From Mesaphorura yosii (taxonomy: Eukaryota > Arthropoda > Collembola > Poduromorpha > Tullbergiidae): a DNA stretch of 52,097 nt. Under the pieces are notes generated by a model. The model saw only the letters and a list, made by a program, of their open reading frames with translations. It had not been told where the DNA came from and did not search any database. The stretch covers positions 1 to 52,097 of the forward strand of contig WIXG01000473.1 of NCBI GenBank assembly GCA_009869945.1. The letters run 5' to 3'. Below are positions 21,501-32,946 of the stretch, one piece after another. The translations under genes and the position numbers were made by a program. Every line of letters begins with the position of its first letter. The first letter of the stretch is position 1.

Positions 21501-23099
21501 GATCTCCAAACCATGCGAGACAAAATACGGCAGAAGAAATATGACTCCGGTGCAGACTTTCTCGGTGATGCGGCGCTCCTCGTTCAAAATTCCATTACAT
21601 ACAATGGTAAATTGATAACAATTGAATTTGACCTGTGTAAATTGATTGAAATTTGTGTTATGACCAACGTGTTGTTTTGCTATTTTAGGCGAGAAGCATC
21701 TTGTCACTGCGTACGCTCAGAAAGTCTATCAATTAGCAGAACAAAAAATAAAGGAGAACGCAAACAAATTGTCAAGATATGAGAAGATGATTAATCCCTT
21801 ACTTGACGATAATTACAAGGTTAGTGACGACGAAGAGCGAAGAGGAATCTTTTGCCTTTCCGAATATAACCTGTAAATGATTCTCTTGCAGAGAAAGATG
21901 AACTACATTCTAAGCAAAATGATCGACAAGGTGAAGATGCTCCCCGAGGCTGCATCTTTCTTGAAACCCGTAAATAAAAAGACTTTCAAGAACTACTACG
22001 AAGTAATTGAAAATCCAATGGACTTGGATACGATGGAGAAGAAAATCAGAGGTTAGCTTGGCTCACTGAACTACCTTTTGACACCATCAATGCTATGCAA
22101 AAGTCAAACTGATTCTTGACAATCCTTCATATTTTAGATGGTCTCTACAATAGTCGCCACGATTTTCTCCACGATTTGGACCTGATTCATTCGAATGCAG
22201 TGCAATACAACGGGTCCGGGACGTCCATTGCGGAGAAGGCCGCCCTGCTCGGAGAATTTGTTAAAAAGGCTCTAACACCATTCGACGAAACACTGAAAGA
22301 ACTGGAGGCGAACATTGAAAAGGATGAAACGGACAAGCTTGACTCTGAAGACGAGTACATTGGCTCCGATGGTGACGACATAACCACTGAACCAATTGAG
22401 ATCGATTCGACGTTATCGCCAATGAAGGTTAGCACCGGCGTACGAAAATATTTTCGTGAGAGATTCTCATTTTTCTATTGTCATCTTTTTTAGTACGTAA
22501 AAGAGGAATCAAACGATGCCGAAGCTTTCCCTGACCGGAGCAGCTTGGACTACGGAGACTGTAAGCTACGCAAAACGCAATGCAATTCATCTAGAATGAT
22601 TTCATGCTTCATTGCTTAATTTCTTTTGTGGTTTCCAGCTATGCACTCTGACGACGACCGGTCTCGATCAAGGCCAGGGTTCTCAGGCCACGGCCAGGCA
22701 AGTCGTTTGTCATCCGACTACGACGATTTCCGAAGTCCAAACCCAGGCGGAAGCGAAGACGGTCGAAGACGAGGTCGTGAACTCAGCGGAAGCCTCGGAG
22801 AATGGGCAAGCGAAGACGCTCAGCTGGGGCCACCCAGAAAAATACCGAGATCCGAATTGGACACGTCCAACATCGACTCGGAGAGCCAGCAGGCCATTGA
22901 GGCCATGATTCAGCTCAGCAAAGCAACTCCTAGCTTTGTGCCTCAACCATCCAGCGGCGGCAGTCAGCCAGCGGTCGCGGAAGAGCGCCGCGAATTCGTT
23001 CAAGACGAGTACGTATCGCAAGGAATTCACGAAGATCTTGAAGTCAGTGATTCGGACAGCAACAGTGAGTCCAATTCAGGAAACGACGACGATGATTGA
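15599..23099 (+). CDS. TAF1: Transcription initiation factor TFIID subunit 1
   Basis: Twenty-one exons: 15599-16090, 16160-16927, 17012-17200, 17276-17565, 17663-18287, 18356-18490, 18565-18788, 18875-18995, 19069-19341, 19414-19588, 19659-19831, 19899-20032, 20110-20284, 20371-21063, 21148-21384, 21465-21606, 21689-21819, 21892-22051, 22138-22427, 22494-22560, 22639-23099. The sum is 5955 bases, 1984 residues, and every junction is in phase. TAF1 is the scaffold of TFIID and reads acetylated histones at promoters. Order of parts: acidic N-terminus with the TBP-binding region ([20 protein letters not shown], about 100-120); the large DUF3591 core (about 580-1200) with [34 protein letters not shown] and [17 protein letters not shown]; the zinc knuckle [16 protein letters not shown] (about 1420-1435); and two bromodomains (about 1505-1620 and 1665-1775) with [16 protein letters not shown] and asparagine-bearing ITYNG and VQYNG. 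The tail is acidic and Ser-rich. A poly(A) signal follows at 23206. Confidence 0.97.
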
Positions 23100-23205
23100 A
23101 TCGGAAACAAAACCAAATGTAATACCTATTTATATCTATAAATTGTTGCTATAATCCATAGAGTCTAAAAGAATATTTTCCATACTCTAAAATTGCGAAG
23201 AGTTT

Positions 23206-23211
23206 AATAAA
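23206..23211 (+). terminator. Poly(A) signal of TAF1
   Basis: AATAAA 107 bases past the TAF1 stop codon, in AT-rich 3' UTR. Confidence 0.55.
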
Positions 23212-23609
23212 CTTGACTACTTGACTTGATCAACGACCAAATATTTCTTCACTTTTTTTTATTTCGTTTCGTGTATAAAGACATCCGTAAAGCTAAGGTA
23301 AATACTAAATTGATAAAATACGCAATACATTTTAGATTGAATTAGCTGCTATGCTATACTGAGATTACCACAAGAGAAAAGACGACTTATCGATCACATT
23401 GCAATATTTGATTAAAAATACGCACGATTACTAAAACTAGATAATTAGAAATACTGTAATAGGCAGCTTAGCTTAGCAGGAGAAGTTGGCGCGACGATTG
23501 CGAATACTGACTAATTTCGGAATGAAAGGCTAAAATTCCTGGCTGCTTGCTACTTGCTAATTAAGGTTACATGTTTTGTATGAATGGTTCTTCAATGTAG
23601 AGCCTTTTT
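23212..23609. other. Convergent 3' flanks, no gene
   Basis: AT-rich stretch between the 3' ends of TAF1 and the minus-strand gene at 23610. No coding frame recognised. Confidence 0.4.
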
Positions 23610-25208
23610 TCAAATTCCAAGTTGCTGTTCCCACTCAAGATTTTTGATTTCAGCTCCGTTGACGTAGACTTCGAAGAGCGTCTCAGTCAACGGGTCATCC
23701 TTTTCCTTTTCGTTGTAGACGAGATCCCAAAACCCGCCCTCCAAGTCGACTGCCTGAAGATCCTGGAGGGAAATGTTGCCGAAAATCTTTTCATCGTTCA
23801 AGATGTCGGAGTTGGGCTGGTATCCAGCAGCAAAAAGGCCAGAGTCTGATTTTTGCAGCGAGGTAGCACTGGCACTGGCTCTTGGCGGAGAAGGAGGCCC
23901 GTCGTCACATGCGAAGCGCTCCACGTTGGCGAGTGCAAAGCTTTCCGAGTCAGGTTTCATAATTTTCATTTCTTGAGCAATAATTGAATTCAAATCATCG
24001 AAATCGTAATCATCATCATCAAATTCAAAACTTGGCAAATGTGTGGCAGCAGTGGCAGACGTGGCTCGATTCCCTACATTTCCCTTATTATCAGCGTCCT
24101 GCAAATTTAACAAACGCATGACACGCTTACGCATGCAGTATGTAATTGTAATTGTGATCCTGCATTAATTCAATTAACTTACGCGTAGTTTTTGAATTTC
24201 TGCCTCAAGCTTGGCTTTAGCAGCAGTGTAGTCATCGTCGTCATCCTCGTCAGTGGGCAGAACTTCTGAAAGAGTATCCACAAGATCCAAGGGCTCCAAG
24301 TCAAGGATCTCAATGACAGCAGCTTGACCATTGTCGCTTTTGTCGAATTTGTTTGTTCGGAGAGCCGTCATAACATCTTCCAAACTCAATTTTGGCGGAG
24401 CAGGAGCATCGATGGCGTCCTTTTTCGCAGAGAGGATTCTGTTAATGAAATTAATGATGTTGTCATTCATGTCTTCTTCGTCTTCGTCCATCCATCGTGT
24501 CTGTTCCGCGGATTCGTTCTCAGCTGAACAATCATAGTCAGAGTGAACAGAATGTGGGATCGAATCGGAGTCGCCAATTGTTGACTGATCATCAGATGAA
24601 TCATCGACAGCGCCCGCGTTTTCGTAAATAACGCTATTAATATTTAATTTCTCCACTTGAACTTGTAGTGGCTTGAATTTGACCTCGTGTTCTCCCTGCA
24701 ATTACAGAACAGAATGAAATGGTTGAACGATGAAATTCATGAAAATATTAAGCATTTGATATTTTTTAGAGCCGTCGCCTGGCTGGCAGTGACTTACACT
24801 TACATGGAACAGAACTGGTTCCCTTGATGAAGGATCTATGCCCCGAATCTTGAATCTCATTGGAGCCACCACGACTCGAATATCCTTCTTCATAATTGCA
24901 TGAATCAGTTCCATTTTGACATCTTGGTCGGATTTATACTTCGAAATCTTCGGTTTCGGTTCATGTACCTGACTTTCCCGACGTGAACGTAATTGTATCT
25001 TTGAAACAAACACATTTTAATTGCTCGGCTGGTCGCAAGCTTACACCATTGCTAGACCCCGGCGCATAAATAAGCAAAGTACCTTCGATGGAACCGGAGT
25101 AGGTGAAGGCGGTTCAAACTTGAGTCTTTTGGCAATGGGGTTTCGTAGACCAGAGCTGAAGTCATCCGGAGACCTTCTTCGGGCCAACTTCGTCTTGTTT
25201 GGAGCCAT
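23610..25208 (-). CDS. Uncharacterised acidic, probably nuclear protein
   Basis: Four-exon minus-strand model: 25208-25083, 24998-24804, 24695-24183, 24098-23610, about 440 residues with all phases closing. The ATG (MAPNKTKLARRRSPDDF) starts a short basic region with two nuclear-localisation-like clusters (KLARRR and AKRLKFE). Exon 2 is the most ordered-looking part (DVKMELIHAIMKKDIRVVV, APMRFKIRGIDPSSREPVL). Exon 3 is strongly acidic, with WMDEDEEDMNDNIINFINRI and a run TDEDDDDDYTAAKAKLEAEI. The final exon has FEFDDDDYDFDDLNSII and a well-structured end, LQDLQAVDLEGGFWDLVYN and LFEVYVNGAEIKNLEWEQQ, which would be the best query for homologues. I do not recognise the family. The exon 2 donor is ambiguous by two codons (24804 or 24798). 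Confidence 0.65.
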
Positions 25209-26240
25209 TGCTGAATTGATGACCCAGACACCTCGAATACGTCGCTGGCGTAGGGACGGCAGGCTTACGTATTTGTCTATCAATTTCGTACGCACGAGTA
25301 CGAGTACAAGAATCCCAAAGGCCAAAAGCTAAGGTCAAAATTACACTGACATTAAGACAAGAGAACTAAAACTGCGACTCTGCATGACTGTCACTGCGAG
25401 AGATTAATTAGAAAGGGTCAAAGCGTGGATTGCAGATTAGATTAGAAGCACTGATACGATGGTTATGATCCAGATCTAGGCTGAGGCTGGACTGTACTGT
25501 TATGAGGAAGCGATACTGAGAAAGACATTTTATAACAACGAAGGAAGATAACAGAATGAATGGTGCTGTTTTCCATTTTTGTCGTTTGTGTACATAAAAT
25601 AACAAAGTTCATGGTCCCATGCATGCGTGTAGCGAACTCGAGCTCGAGCGTGGCTTCACATTCATAAGTCGCGTGTCATTTGCTATTTGCATCTTTGCTG
25701 ATAATTGATAATCTTCTTGGCGTCGTGTTCTCATCTTTCCCTTTCATCCGTCCTGCATCTCAGCTTTTAGCCCGCGGTGCAGGTGCAAGTCACGTTGTCG
25801 TTGTGTTTGTTTTTGTTTACTCGTATTGAAGTATTAAGAATCAAGATGCAAATGTTACTGTTGCGTTTATTATTCCACACGAAGCAAGTCAATTCAAGAT
25901 TTACGTTAATTGATCAATTGGAGTATGCGAAATGCGTAATTTACGTGTATGAAAGGCATGAAACATTTAAATTGTGAAAAAGGATTACGATTACGAAAGG
26001 ACGAATGGTATGAGCTAAGATTAAGATAAGACTTGACTTCGACTAGCAAAACAGCTGATAACAGAAATTAAAACAGTAAAAACCTTAAAATAACGTCATA
26101 CGTCAGTATAACTTGACAATAAACTTAATTAAGAACGGTAAGCTAATAGTCAAATGTGGAAAACTCCAAGAAGGAGTTCAAGCCGTAGTTCAGTCACCCT
26201 CAAGTGCAGAAGTGCAGAATTCTCGGTCAGGTAATCAGGT
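25209..26240. other. Intergenic, nothing recognised
   Basis: AT-rich DNA upstream of the acidic-protein gene and downstream of the Ser/Pro-rich gene. Short frames lack domains or splice context. Confidence 0.45.
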
Positions 26241-28688
26241 TCAGAGTTCAGAGTAGGAAGCCAAAAGCAGACAAGATAAGCCGGCGGTCCAGGCCCAGAC
26301 TAAAAACGATGCTTGGAGAACTAGCAAAGGTACTAAAAGCTTCACTCCACTAAAGTCCAACGACTCTTCGAACTGCATCAATGCTGCCACGAACCATTTG
26401 AGACAACGAAGCAGGAAGTCCAAGAGCACCGAAACCGACCCTGTTAAAAGATAAAGGTTCATTCGAACTGCGTACAGGACAGAAGACTAGTTAAGTAATT
26501 AAGTAAGACAAGACCTTCCCCTTGCCTTTGCGAACGGATCATGACCAAGTCCGCTGGAGAATACTGAACAGCTGCGTGAGCATGACGAATCGGAGGCGCA
26601 GCGGGCGCCCCCGTCGGCATCGGCAGCACAAACGTGTATAGGTCTTCTTGCTCACTGATTGCGGAGTTGTTTTGCCACTGGGCTGGTGACGGATGCAACA
26701 TTGGATGTGGAATCGGAGTCAATTCGGCGTAAGTCCTGCTCGAACTCGTACCTCCACCATTCTGCGCCTCGAGTTCATACAATCGAACTACCTCCGTTCT
26801 GGCGTTGGCAGCGGCGACGGCGGTGGCCCGAGTCGGATTGTCAAACTTGCGGAAGAATTCATTCAAGTCTTGATCCATGTCCATTTGCACCAGCAGCGTC
26901 GCATTCATCTCGAAGTTCTGATTCGGACGTGGTGATTTGAAAAGGTCATAAAATGAAGTGAAGTGGAATCCGTCGAGGCCACGGAGGTGGCGAGGGGACA
27001 CGGCGTTGATTGCATGTATTAGGGCAAGATCTGTTGGCTCTGATCTGATCGGCTCGGGGCACAACGGCACAATTGCAAGTTGTTGCTCGTCTGAGGTGAT
27101 GTCAAGATAAGCTGCTGCCGCCGCCGCCTGTCGAGGCGTTAGTGGGCGACGTGGGCTCGCTCTGTCGTGGTCGTCTGACCCCCAAATGTATTTGTGCCCA
27201 AAATCTTGTCCCATCCTTCCAAATACCAGGTCGACTGCATCGTTCACAAACTGATTAGGCTCCAAATCCATTTCCAACCCGGAGTCGGGCTGGGGCGTCG
27301 CCGTCGCCGCTCGCGTTGGTCTCGGCGGTAAGGTGATTTGATCGAAGTCAAGCAACGCCCGAGCAGTGGATTTGTTGTGCCCTTGCCCGTACCCGTATCT
27401 TCCGCCTCCGACGGCCCATCCGACAAAGCCTCCTTGCGCATTGTGAACAGCGCGCACAAACATCAACTGATGGTGCTTGGAGTAAGTTTCTGGAGGATGA
27501 TAGCAAATTAGGATATTAGGAAGTCATGTGAACCTTCCAGAAGTCTTTTAATTTGTCCATGACAAAAGACTTACTTCTGAATATGCACGATCCAGTGTGC
27601 TTCACTTGAAAAATGGTGCGTACACGCGCATGCGTCGACTTCCTCTTTCTGAGCGGGGGAAGATTCAAGCCAGAAATCTCCTTCGCCTTCGACGGGTGAG
27701 GAGTGAATCTGAATGATGATAGTGATTGTGTATTCAACCTCAGCGAAAACGGGCTGTCAGTAGTGGCATCAGCAAACGATCTGTCTCTCGATATGGGCAT
27801 GGGCATGGACACGTCTTTGACGTCATCCTCCATTTCGATCTCAGCGCCGCCGCCGCCGCCTTCGTCCTGGCCTTCTACTTCAGGAAGATAGTCACGGGTC
27901 CCCTGGTCGAGAACTGGCAACGAAGACGACGGAGTTACAAGTAAAGGCTGCAACGGCGAGGGCGAGGGAAGGCCGTAGGTTTCAGTTTCAGTCGGAGAGG
28001 TAGTGAAATCAGGGTCGAAAGCAGGCGCGGACGCGGATATGGATGCTGGCGTCTTGGCTGGAACGCACAGGCGCAGGCGTTCGAATTCTGGCGAAGGGTC
28101 CTCGTCTTCAACTGCAGGTTGGAACGAAGAAGAATTTGAAGGCGCCAGCGATGGGTTTGAAGTGTGTCGTCGCGCTGACTGTAAAGGAGGAGAAGATTCT
28201 GAGGCCGTTGAAGTTGGCGAAGGCGAAGCTCGTGAAGAAGATGACGGCGGCGGTGACGCTGACGGCACGCTTACAAGCTGTGGCTCTCTGTAAACAGGAA
28301 CAGGGGCAAGGTCACCATGGCTGTTTCCGCTAGCTTTGGCTACCCACTGTGCCTGCCGCCTTTGAGCCTTGGCTTCCTCCACCGCCGCGATTGTTTTCGC
28401 CCGCACCGCATTGTATCGAGCGACTCGTTCTGCTCGTGTAGAGCCCAAAGAGTAAGAGAATGCTGGTTCCGGAGCGGAGGACGGCGATCCGGGGACATTG
28501 GGCATTCGGGTGTGCGGGCGTGGGCCCGAGCGTGTGGCGGTGCCGGCCGCAATTGTGGAGCTGCCTCCTGTAGTTTTTGTGTTTGCGCCGTCAGTGCTGG
28601 TGTCACTCTTTCGTGGTATTCGTGTATTGCTGACGGGTGTCGTGGTCCAATTTCGTTTTCGTCCTCGTCGCCGCCTGGAATTCGGCAT
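26241..28688 (-). CDS. Uncharacterised Ser/Pro-rich, low-complexity protein
   Basis: Exon 1 is 28688-27575, starting MPNSRRRRGRKRNW (basic), then long Ser/Pro/Thr-rich sequence with an acidic patch (EGQDEGGGGGAEIEMEDDV) and SFRFTPHPSK. It splices at AGA-A|gtaagt to exon 2 (27489-about 26516) in phase, giving KTYSKHHQLMFVRAVHNAQG, with Ala-rich runs and the ordered-looking PTDLALIHAINAVSPRHLRG and FHFTSFYDLF. A third exon may follow acceptor taacag near 26448 and end at 26241 with a hydrophobic tail (FLLRCLKWFVAAL; LVPLLVLQASFLVW), but the donor gtcttg is weak and the end is uncertain. No known domain. The tri-nucleotide-like codon runs make it fast evolving. Confidence 0.55.
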
Positions 28689-29693
28689 TTTGATCACGTT
28701 ATCGTTTAATTATCGTTGTTTGTCTTTCAGTTAAGTTTGAGACTGACTTTGTTTAATTACTCGATTCAGAATTCTGACATGTGACACTCACTGTTTAAGG
28801 CTCCGACTCTGAATGGGCACAGTGACGCTTCACCAACTTCACCTTTCACGTATTCAAAAGATCAACAACCGCGTAACCGCTATCGAATCGGACTAATCAT
28901 AGTCCAGCCATAGCTTCGAGCTGCTTCCTTCCTGCTTATCATTGGTGAAAAATTATTCAAATTTCCAGCATTACGATTATCATCATCAAGTCCAAAAATC
29001 TCTGCCTGCACCGATGCTCATCAGAGTTTTGCATAAATTCTGTTGTGCTTTTTGTGGGCTAATTAATTGACAACCTCATTCGGTCAGATGAACCCAAGTT
29101 CAGGTCATGCCAGGCCAGGTGAATGAATTCTCATCTTTGTGACTTTATCATTTGCTTTGAATGCTTTATTGTGGAATCTAGATCATGATTCTCAATCAGC
29201 ATAAGCACAATTGAGTTGAGATAGTCTGCCAACTGCCGAGTTCGTCGTGAATCATCAATTGAACCCCTTCCAGCCTTTGTCTTCGTCTTTTGTCTCAATT
29301 GTCAATCAATCGATAAATCAAGCCCAAGTCACACAATAAGGAGCTTAGCGCTCAGTTCCGTATTTTAACCTGCTCCGAATTACTAATTTCTCAATTGTCT
29401 GAGCTCCAATTCTCGCCAAATTCAATGGATTGTCTGTGCCTTGACAAACTCCGTCGCGTAATTAATTCCAGCATGTGCTCCGAAATTGGTTTAAATAGCA
29501 GTCCGAACTCATCAGCAAGCATCCAGTCTTCCATATCGTGTTTCAATAACAGTTTCATCCAATTTTCTAAGGTTCTACCTTATCTTCAAACCAATTCAAC
29601 GTAAGTCCAACTAATTACAGTTTTTCTGGTCTTTGATATCTTATATCTTGAGTAGACTAATCTTAGATGTTGGATATTCCTCTCTTTCCTTAG
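28689..29693. other. Intergenic, 5' flanks of two divergent genes
   Basis: Separates the Ser/Pro-rich gene from the first cysteine peptide gene. Immediately before the peptide ATG there is ctttccttag, a splice acceptor consensus, so a non-coding first exon may lie in the last few hundred bases (donor gtaagt near 29599). Confidence 0.4.
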
Positions 29694-30194
29694 ATGAACC
29701 GTTTCTTGATTGTCGCTGCTCTCCTGACCGTCGCCATCTACATGGTCGCTGGTCAAGGCTCATCGCCTTCGGTGAGTGAGTTGAAGGAGTCACAGCCACA
29801 ACCAAGCCAGCCCCTTAGCCATTAGTTTCGTCACTCCATTCGTCCAGGGCTGTGAAATTGCAATTAGTAAATTAGTTGACCAGCTTTTGTCTGGTTTCAG
29901 ATTCCGGTTGAGTGCCAGCCAGGCCAGTGCGACAAGTGCAGAACACAATGCGAGAGTAAGTTCGCAGTCTTACCAGTCTTAATCATAGTTGCAACGGAAG
30001 TCGAATTGAAGCGTCGTGTCGTAACTTAATATTTATAAGAATGAGTCTAATTTCAATCATTTGTCATTTGATTAGACTTCGCCAACAACCCAGCTTTGAA
30101 GCCAGTCAATGACGGTTCGAAGGGATGCCAACAAGCTTATCAACAGTGCACCAATGCCCCAGGCCAGACCACCGCATCGAGCCTCAGATTTTAA
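29694..30194 (+). CDS. Small secreted six-cysteine peptide A
   Basis: Three exons, 29694-29771, 29901-29955 and 30076-30194; 83 residues. A signal peptide MNRFLIVAALLTVAIYMVAG is followed by a short mature peptide with six cysteines at 31, 36, 39, 43, 62 and 69, spaced C-x4-C-x2-C-x3-C-x18-C-x6-C, so three disulfides are likely. The gene next to it (30723) has the same signal peptide type, the same cysteine frame and the same intron phases (0 and 1), so the two arose by tandem duplication. I do not recognise the fold; an antimicrobial, signalling or odorant-related secreted peptide are all possible. An AATAAA lies at 30442. Confidence 0.8.
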
Positions 30195-30722
30195 TCTAAG
30201 CGCCTCGCCTGCTCAGCAGATCCGAAGCCTTATGACGACCCGGCCTGAAACTTAATTTATTCATGCACTAGTCATTTTTAGCATTTGGTGTATAGATTTT
30301 TAGTCTTGGTTCAAAATTTTAGCCGTTAGCTTGCTTCCCTTCTCCAGAAATTCAAAATTTAGTTGAGCTTGATAGTAGTTAATTGGCTGTAAACATTCGA
30401 CGCACGCAATGGGCACGATTTCCTTTGAATTTTAATTCGAAAATAAATGTGATTTTAATTGCAGACGAGAGCGCACAGTTGATTAAACGTTTTTCCCAGT
30501 GCAAATCGACCGACGACTCGACAGAGGTCATGCGTTTAAGGCAGGCCATTAACTCTCATTAAGAGCTAATTACGGAATTTTTTAGTTCGAAAACCGGCCA
30601 GATTGAGAATCGGTTTAAAAGTGATTCCTTCCGCCGGGATGCTTGTCAGTCTTCAGTTTTCTGCCATCGTCATCACATTCGCTTATTTTCTGGCAAGGGC
30701 GAAAGAAGAATCTCTCGACAAA
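30195..30722. other. Spacer between the two cysteine peptide genes
   Basis: Contains the 3' UTR of peptide A with AATAAA at 30442-30447 and the promoter of peptide B. No further gene seen. Confidence 0.45.
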
Positions 30723-31283
30723 ATGAGTCGATTCTTGATTGTTGCCGCCGCCGTTTTGACAGTTGCGTCGTGTTCCGTCGTTAATAAGCAGGTGCCGGTC
30801 GTGCGACAACTGCCAGGCGCTTCACAAATTCCAAGCCCACCAAATATTCCAGGCGGATCACAGATTCCAGTAAGTTTTGCCTTTAAGTCGGTCTTCTTTC
30901 ATCTTAATAACTACAGTCTAAAGTTGATTTCTTAAAATTTCTTAACAGAGTGGCGGGCCACCTGCATTTCAATGCCAAGCTAATCAAACGTGCGATGTGT
31001 GCAAGCAGGATTGTATCAGTAAGCTTATTCAATGAACCACAAAACATGTTGACCTGTCTTTGACTTGCTTAGTACAAATTGCTCTTTGATCTCGCTTCTT
31101 TCAGATGCATCCAACAACCAATACGTGCAACCAGTGAGTAGCGCGGCGACCCAGCAAAACATTGACTTTTGCAACCAAGTGTACAATCAGTGCGTTGCCG
31201 CCCAGCAACCAGGGACAGGAGGTGGAAATCCACCAGCAACGCCACAACTGCCTCCACTTCCTGGCGGTTCGGACTCCGGCTAA
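30723..31283 (+). CDS. Small secreted six-cysteine peptide B (paralogue of A)
   Basis: Three exons, 30723-30869, 30949-31018 and 31105-31283; 131 residues. Signal peptide MSRFLIVAAAVLTVASC, then a Pro/Gly-rich linker (LPGASQIPSPPNIPGGSQIP), then the cysteine core at 58, 64, 67, 71, 95 and 102 (C-x5-C-x2-C-x3-C-x23-C-x6-C), and a Pro/Gly-rich tail. Intron phases match peptide A, and both have N after the fourth cysteine plus NN two residues on (CEN-FANN, CIN-ASNN). The linker and tail are absent from A, so the paralogues have diverged by gain or loss of low-complexity sequence. The conserved C-x6-C block reads CNQVYNQC here and CQQAYQQC in A. Confidence 0.8.
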
Positions 31284-31480
31284 CGTGGAATGCAGCTTCA
31301 ACCAACGGTCCGGGAATTGAAGCCTAACTTAACTAACTTTCTTCGCTTTCTTTCAAATCTCTATTTTCCCAGCCAAAAATCCCATAAATTGCTAATTTAT
31401 TGCTAATTACAATTCAGTTTGTTCTTTTTGTTGCTAAAATAATTGCTTAATTAAACTACGCTACTAAATTTGGGATTGGG

Positions 31481-31486
31481 AATAAA
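31481..31486 (+). terminator. Poly(A) signal of peptide B
   Basis: AATAAA 198 bases after the stop codon of peptide B, just before the 3' end of the minus-strand receptor gene. Confidence 0.5.
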
Positions 31487-31561
31487 TACGTGGGTCTTTG
31501 AATGCAGATAAAATGCTAAATCAAATCTTCGCTGATGGCTGACACTGAGGCTGGCTAAAGT

Positions 31562-32946
31562 CTAGCGTTGACTGTGACTGGCCCTGAATTGCAGCAAGAC
31601 GATCAAGTACGTGAAGAGATGCACGATGCCTGAGGACAAGAATTGGAGTCCAATCGAGCAGATGTTGCCTGCCTTCACCGCTTTCTTGCTCGTGCGCAGA
31701 TTACGAATGAAGACAAGAACCTGGTACTCGGCCGCTGGGCTGAGAGTAACCAGCCGAGAATCAAAGATGATCTCCTCACAAAACGACCCCTGCAGACAAA
31801 TGTTGAAATGAAAATGAAGAGTTGAGTTGCTTGCGCATTAAACCTCACCGAATTTGCAAGAATTTGTCCTCCAAACGCCAGGCTCGCAATGACATTCAGC
31901 CCAAAATACATTTCGCAGTACCGTGTCACGTAAAATGACCGCGCCGCAATTACGAACGGGTCATCGCTTGAAGGAAGCAGATTTTCGCTGTTTAGAATGA
32001 GCCCGTAGAAGCCACCAATCCAGATGACGATGCCGGTGCAGCAGAGAACCAGCGCTGGGATCCCAAAGTACGAGCCAATCATTGCGCCGATCGTGCAGAG
32101 ACGAGCGTGAAGGCGACGAATGTGGAGAATTTCCGAGCTTGGGCTTGATTCTGTCCCCGTCGATTGCAATTGCAATGCTGTTTTCAGTTGTTTTGAGAGT
32201 TCCACGTGAAAACTGTTTGCAATCAACGCCAACGTGCACAACAGCACCGCTACGCCTTGCTGGTAGTAAGGAATGAGCGGGTATGCAATTTTCTGGAGCG
32301 CCTCGCCTGGCGTGAAGCATTGCAGCAGGCCAAAGCCCCGTGGCTTGCACTCCAAATGGAGGGAATACGCAAACCAACTCGTGTAGCCGAGGCAGCTGAC
32401 CGTCGCCACTCCGAGAACGAGCAGCACCCTGAATTTGAACTTGCGACTGAAGCCAAAGTCGGGGTTAAGTGCCCGGAGCTCCGTCCACATTTCGTGCAGT
32501 TCGGCGAAGATTGCGCGGAACGAACCGAGCCGAAGCCGAACGTAGACCAGGATGAAGGTCGTGGTCGTGTACGTCATGCAGATTTGGAACACGAACGCGT
32601 AGAAATCCGTCTTCTCAAAGAAGGGCGCGATCAGGCCCGGGAAGATGGCGATGGTGAAGTACGAGGTGTAAAAGAAAAGGAGCGTGAGCCAAACCCAAAG
32701 GGCTGTGGGGAGAGAGAAAATGCGAGCGGACAGCGCGCATGCTCGATTTTGATCATTAACTTCACTTCCACTGCCGTGACTGTGTGAAAGGTTAAATGGG
32801 ACGAGACCAAAAAACTGGCCAAAACGCAACACGGGTCGAAAATGAGTGCAAAAACAGCCGGACTGGACGTTGATGACCTTGCTACCGGGTTGGAAACCGA
32901 AAAGCGCCCGAAAACTGCGTAAGATCGAATTATTAGCGGAACTCAT
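31562..32946 (-). CDS. Gustatory receptor 1 (seven-transmembrane chemoreceptor)
   Basis: Exon 1 is 32946-31849 and exon 2 is 31789-31562 (phase 0, donor gtgagg, acceptor ctgcag), 441 residues. I start at MSSANNSILRSF; the frame continues upstream but without signal or conservation. Helices are clear: LWVWLTLLFFYTSYFTIAIF, TTTTFILVYVRLRL, FRVLLVLGVATVSCLGYTS, YYQQGVAVLLCTLALIANSF, GIPALVLCCTGIVIWIGGFY, YFGLNVIASLAFGG and the last helix. The C-terminal exon ends in FTYLIVLLQF, the TYhhhhhQF signature of arthropod gustatory receptors; this final exon was found by splicing and is not visible in the raw frame. Gustatory receptors are ligand-gated cation channels with inverted topology, on sensory neurons. 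Ligand unknown. It lies head to head with receptor 2. Confidence 0.88.

Noticed and set aside
27703..28709. Plus-strand open frames across the Ser/Pro-rich gene
   Set aside because: Mirror frames of repetitive, low-complexity codons; the minus strand has consistent splicing and the better start.
32206..32787. 193-codon plus-strand open frame inside gustatory receptor 1
   Set aside because: Antisense to clear transmembrane-coding sequence; composition is a shadow of the receptor codons.
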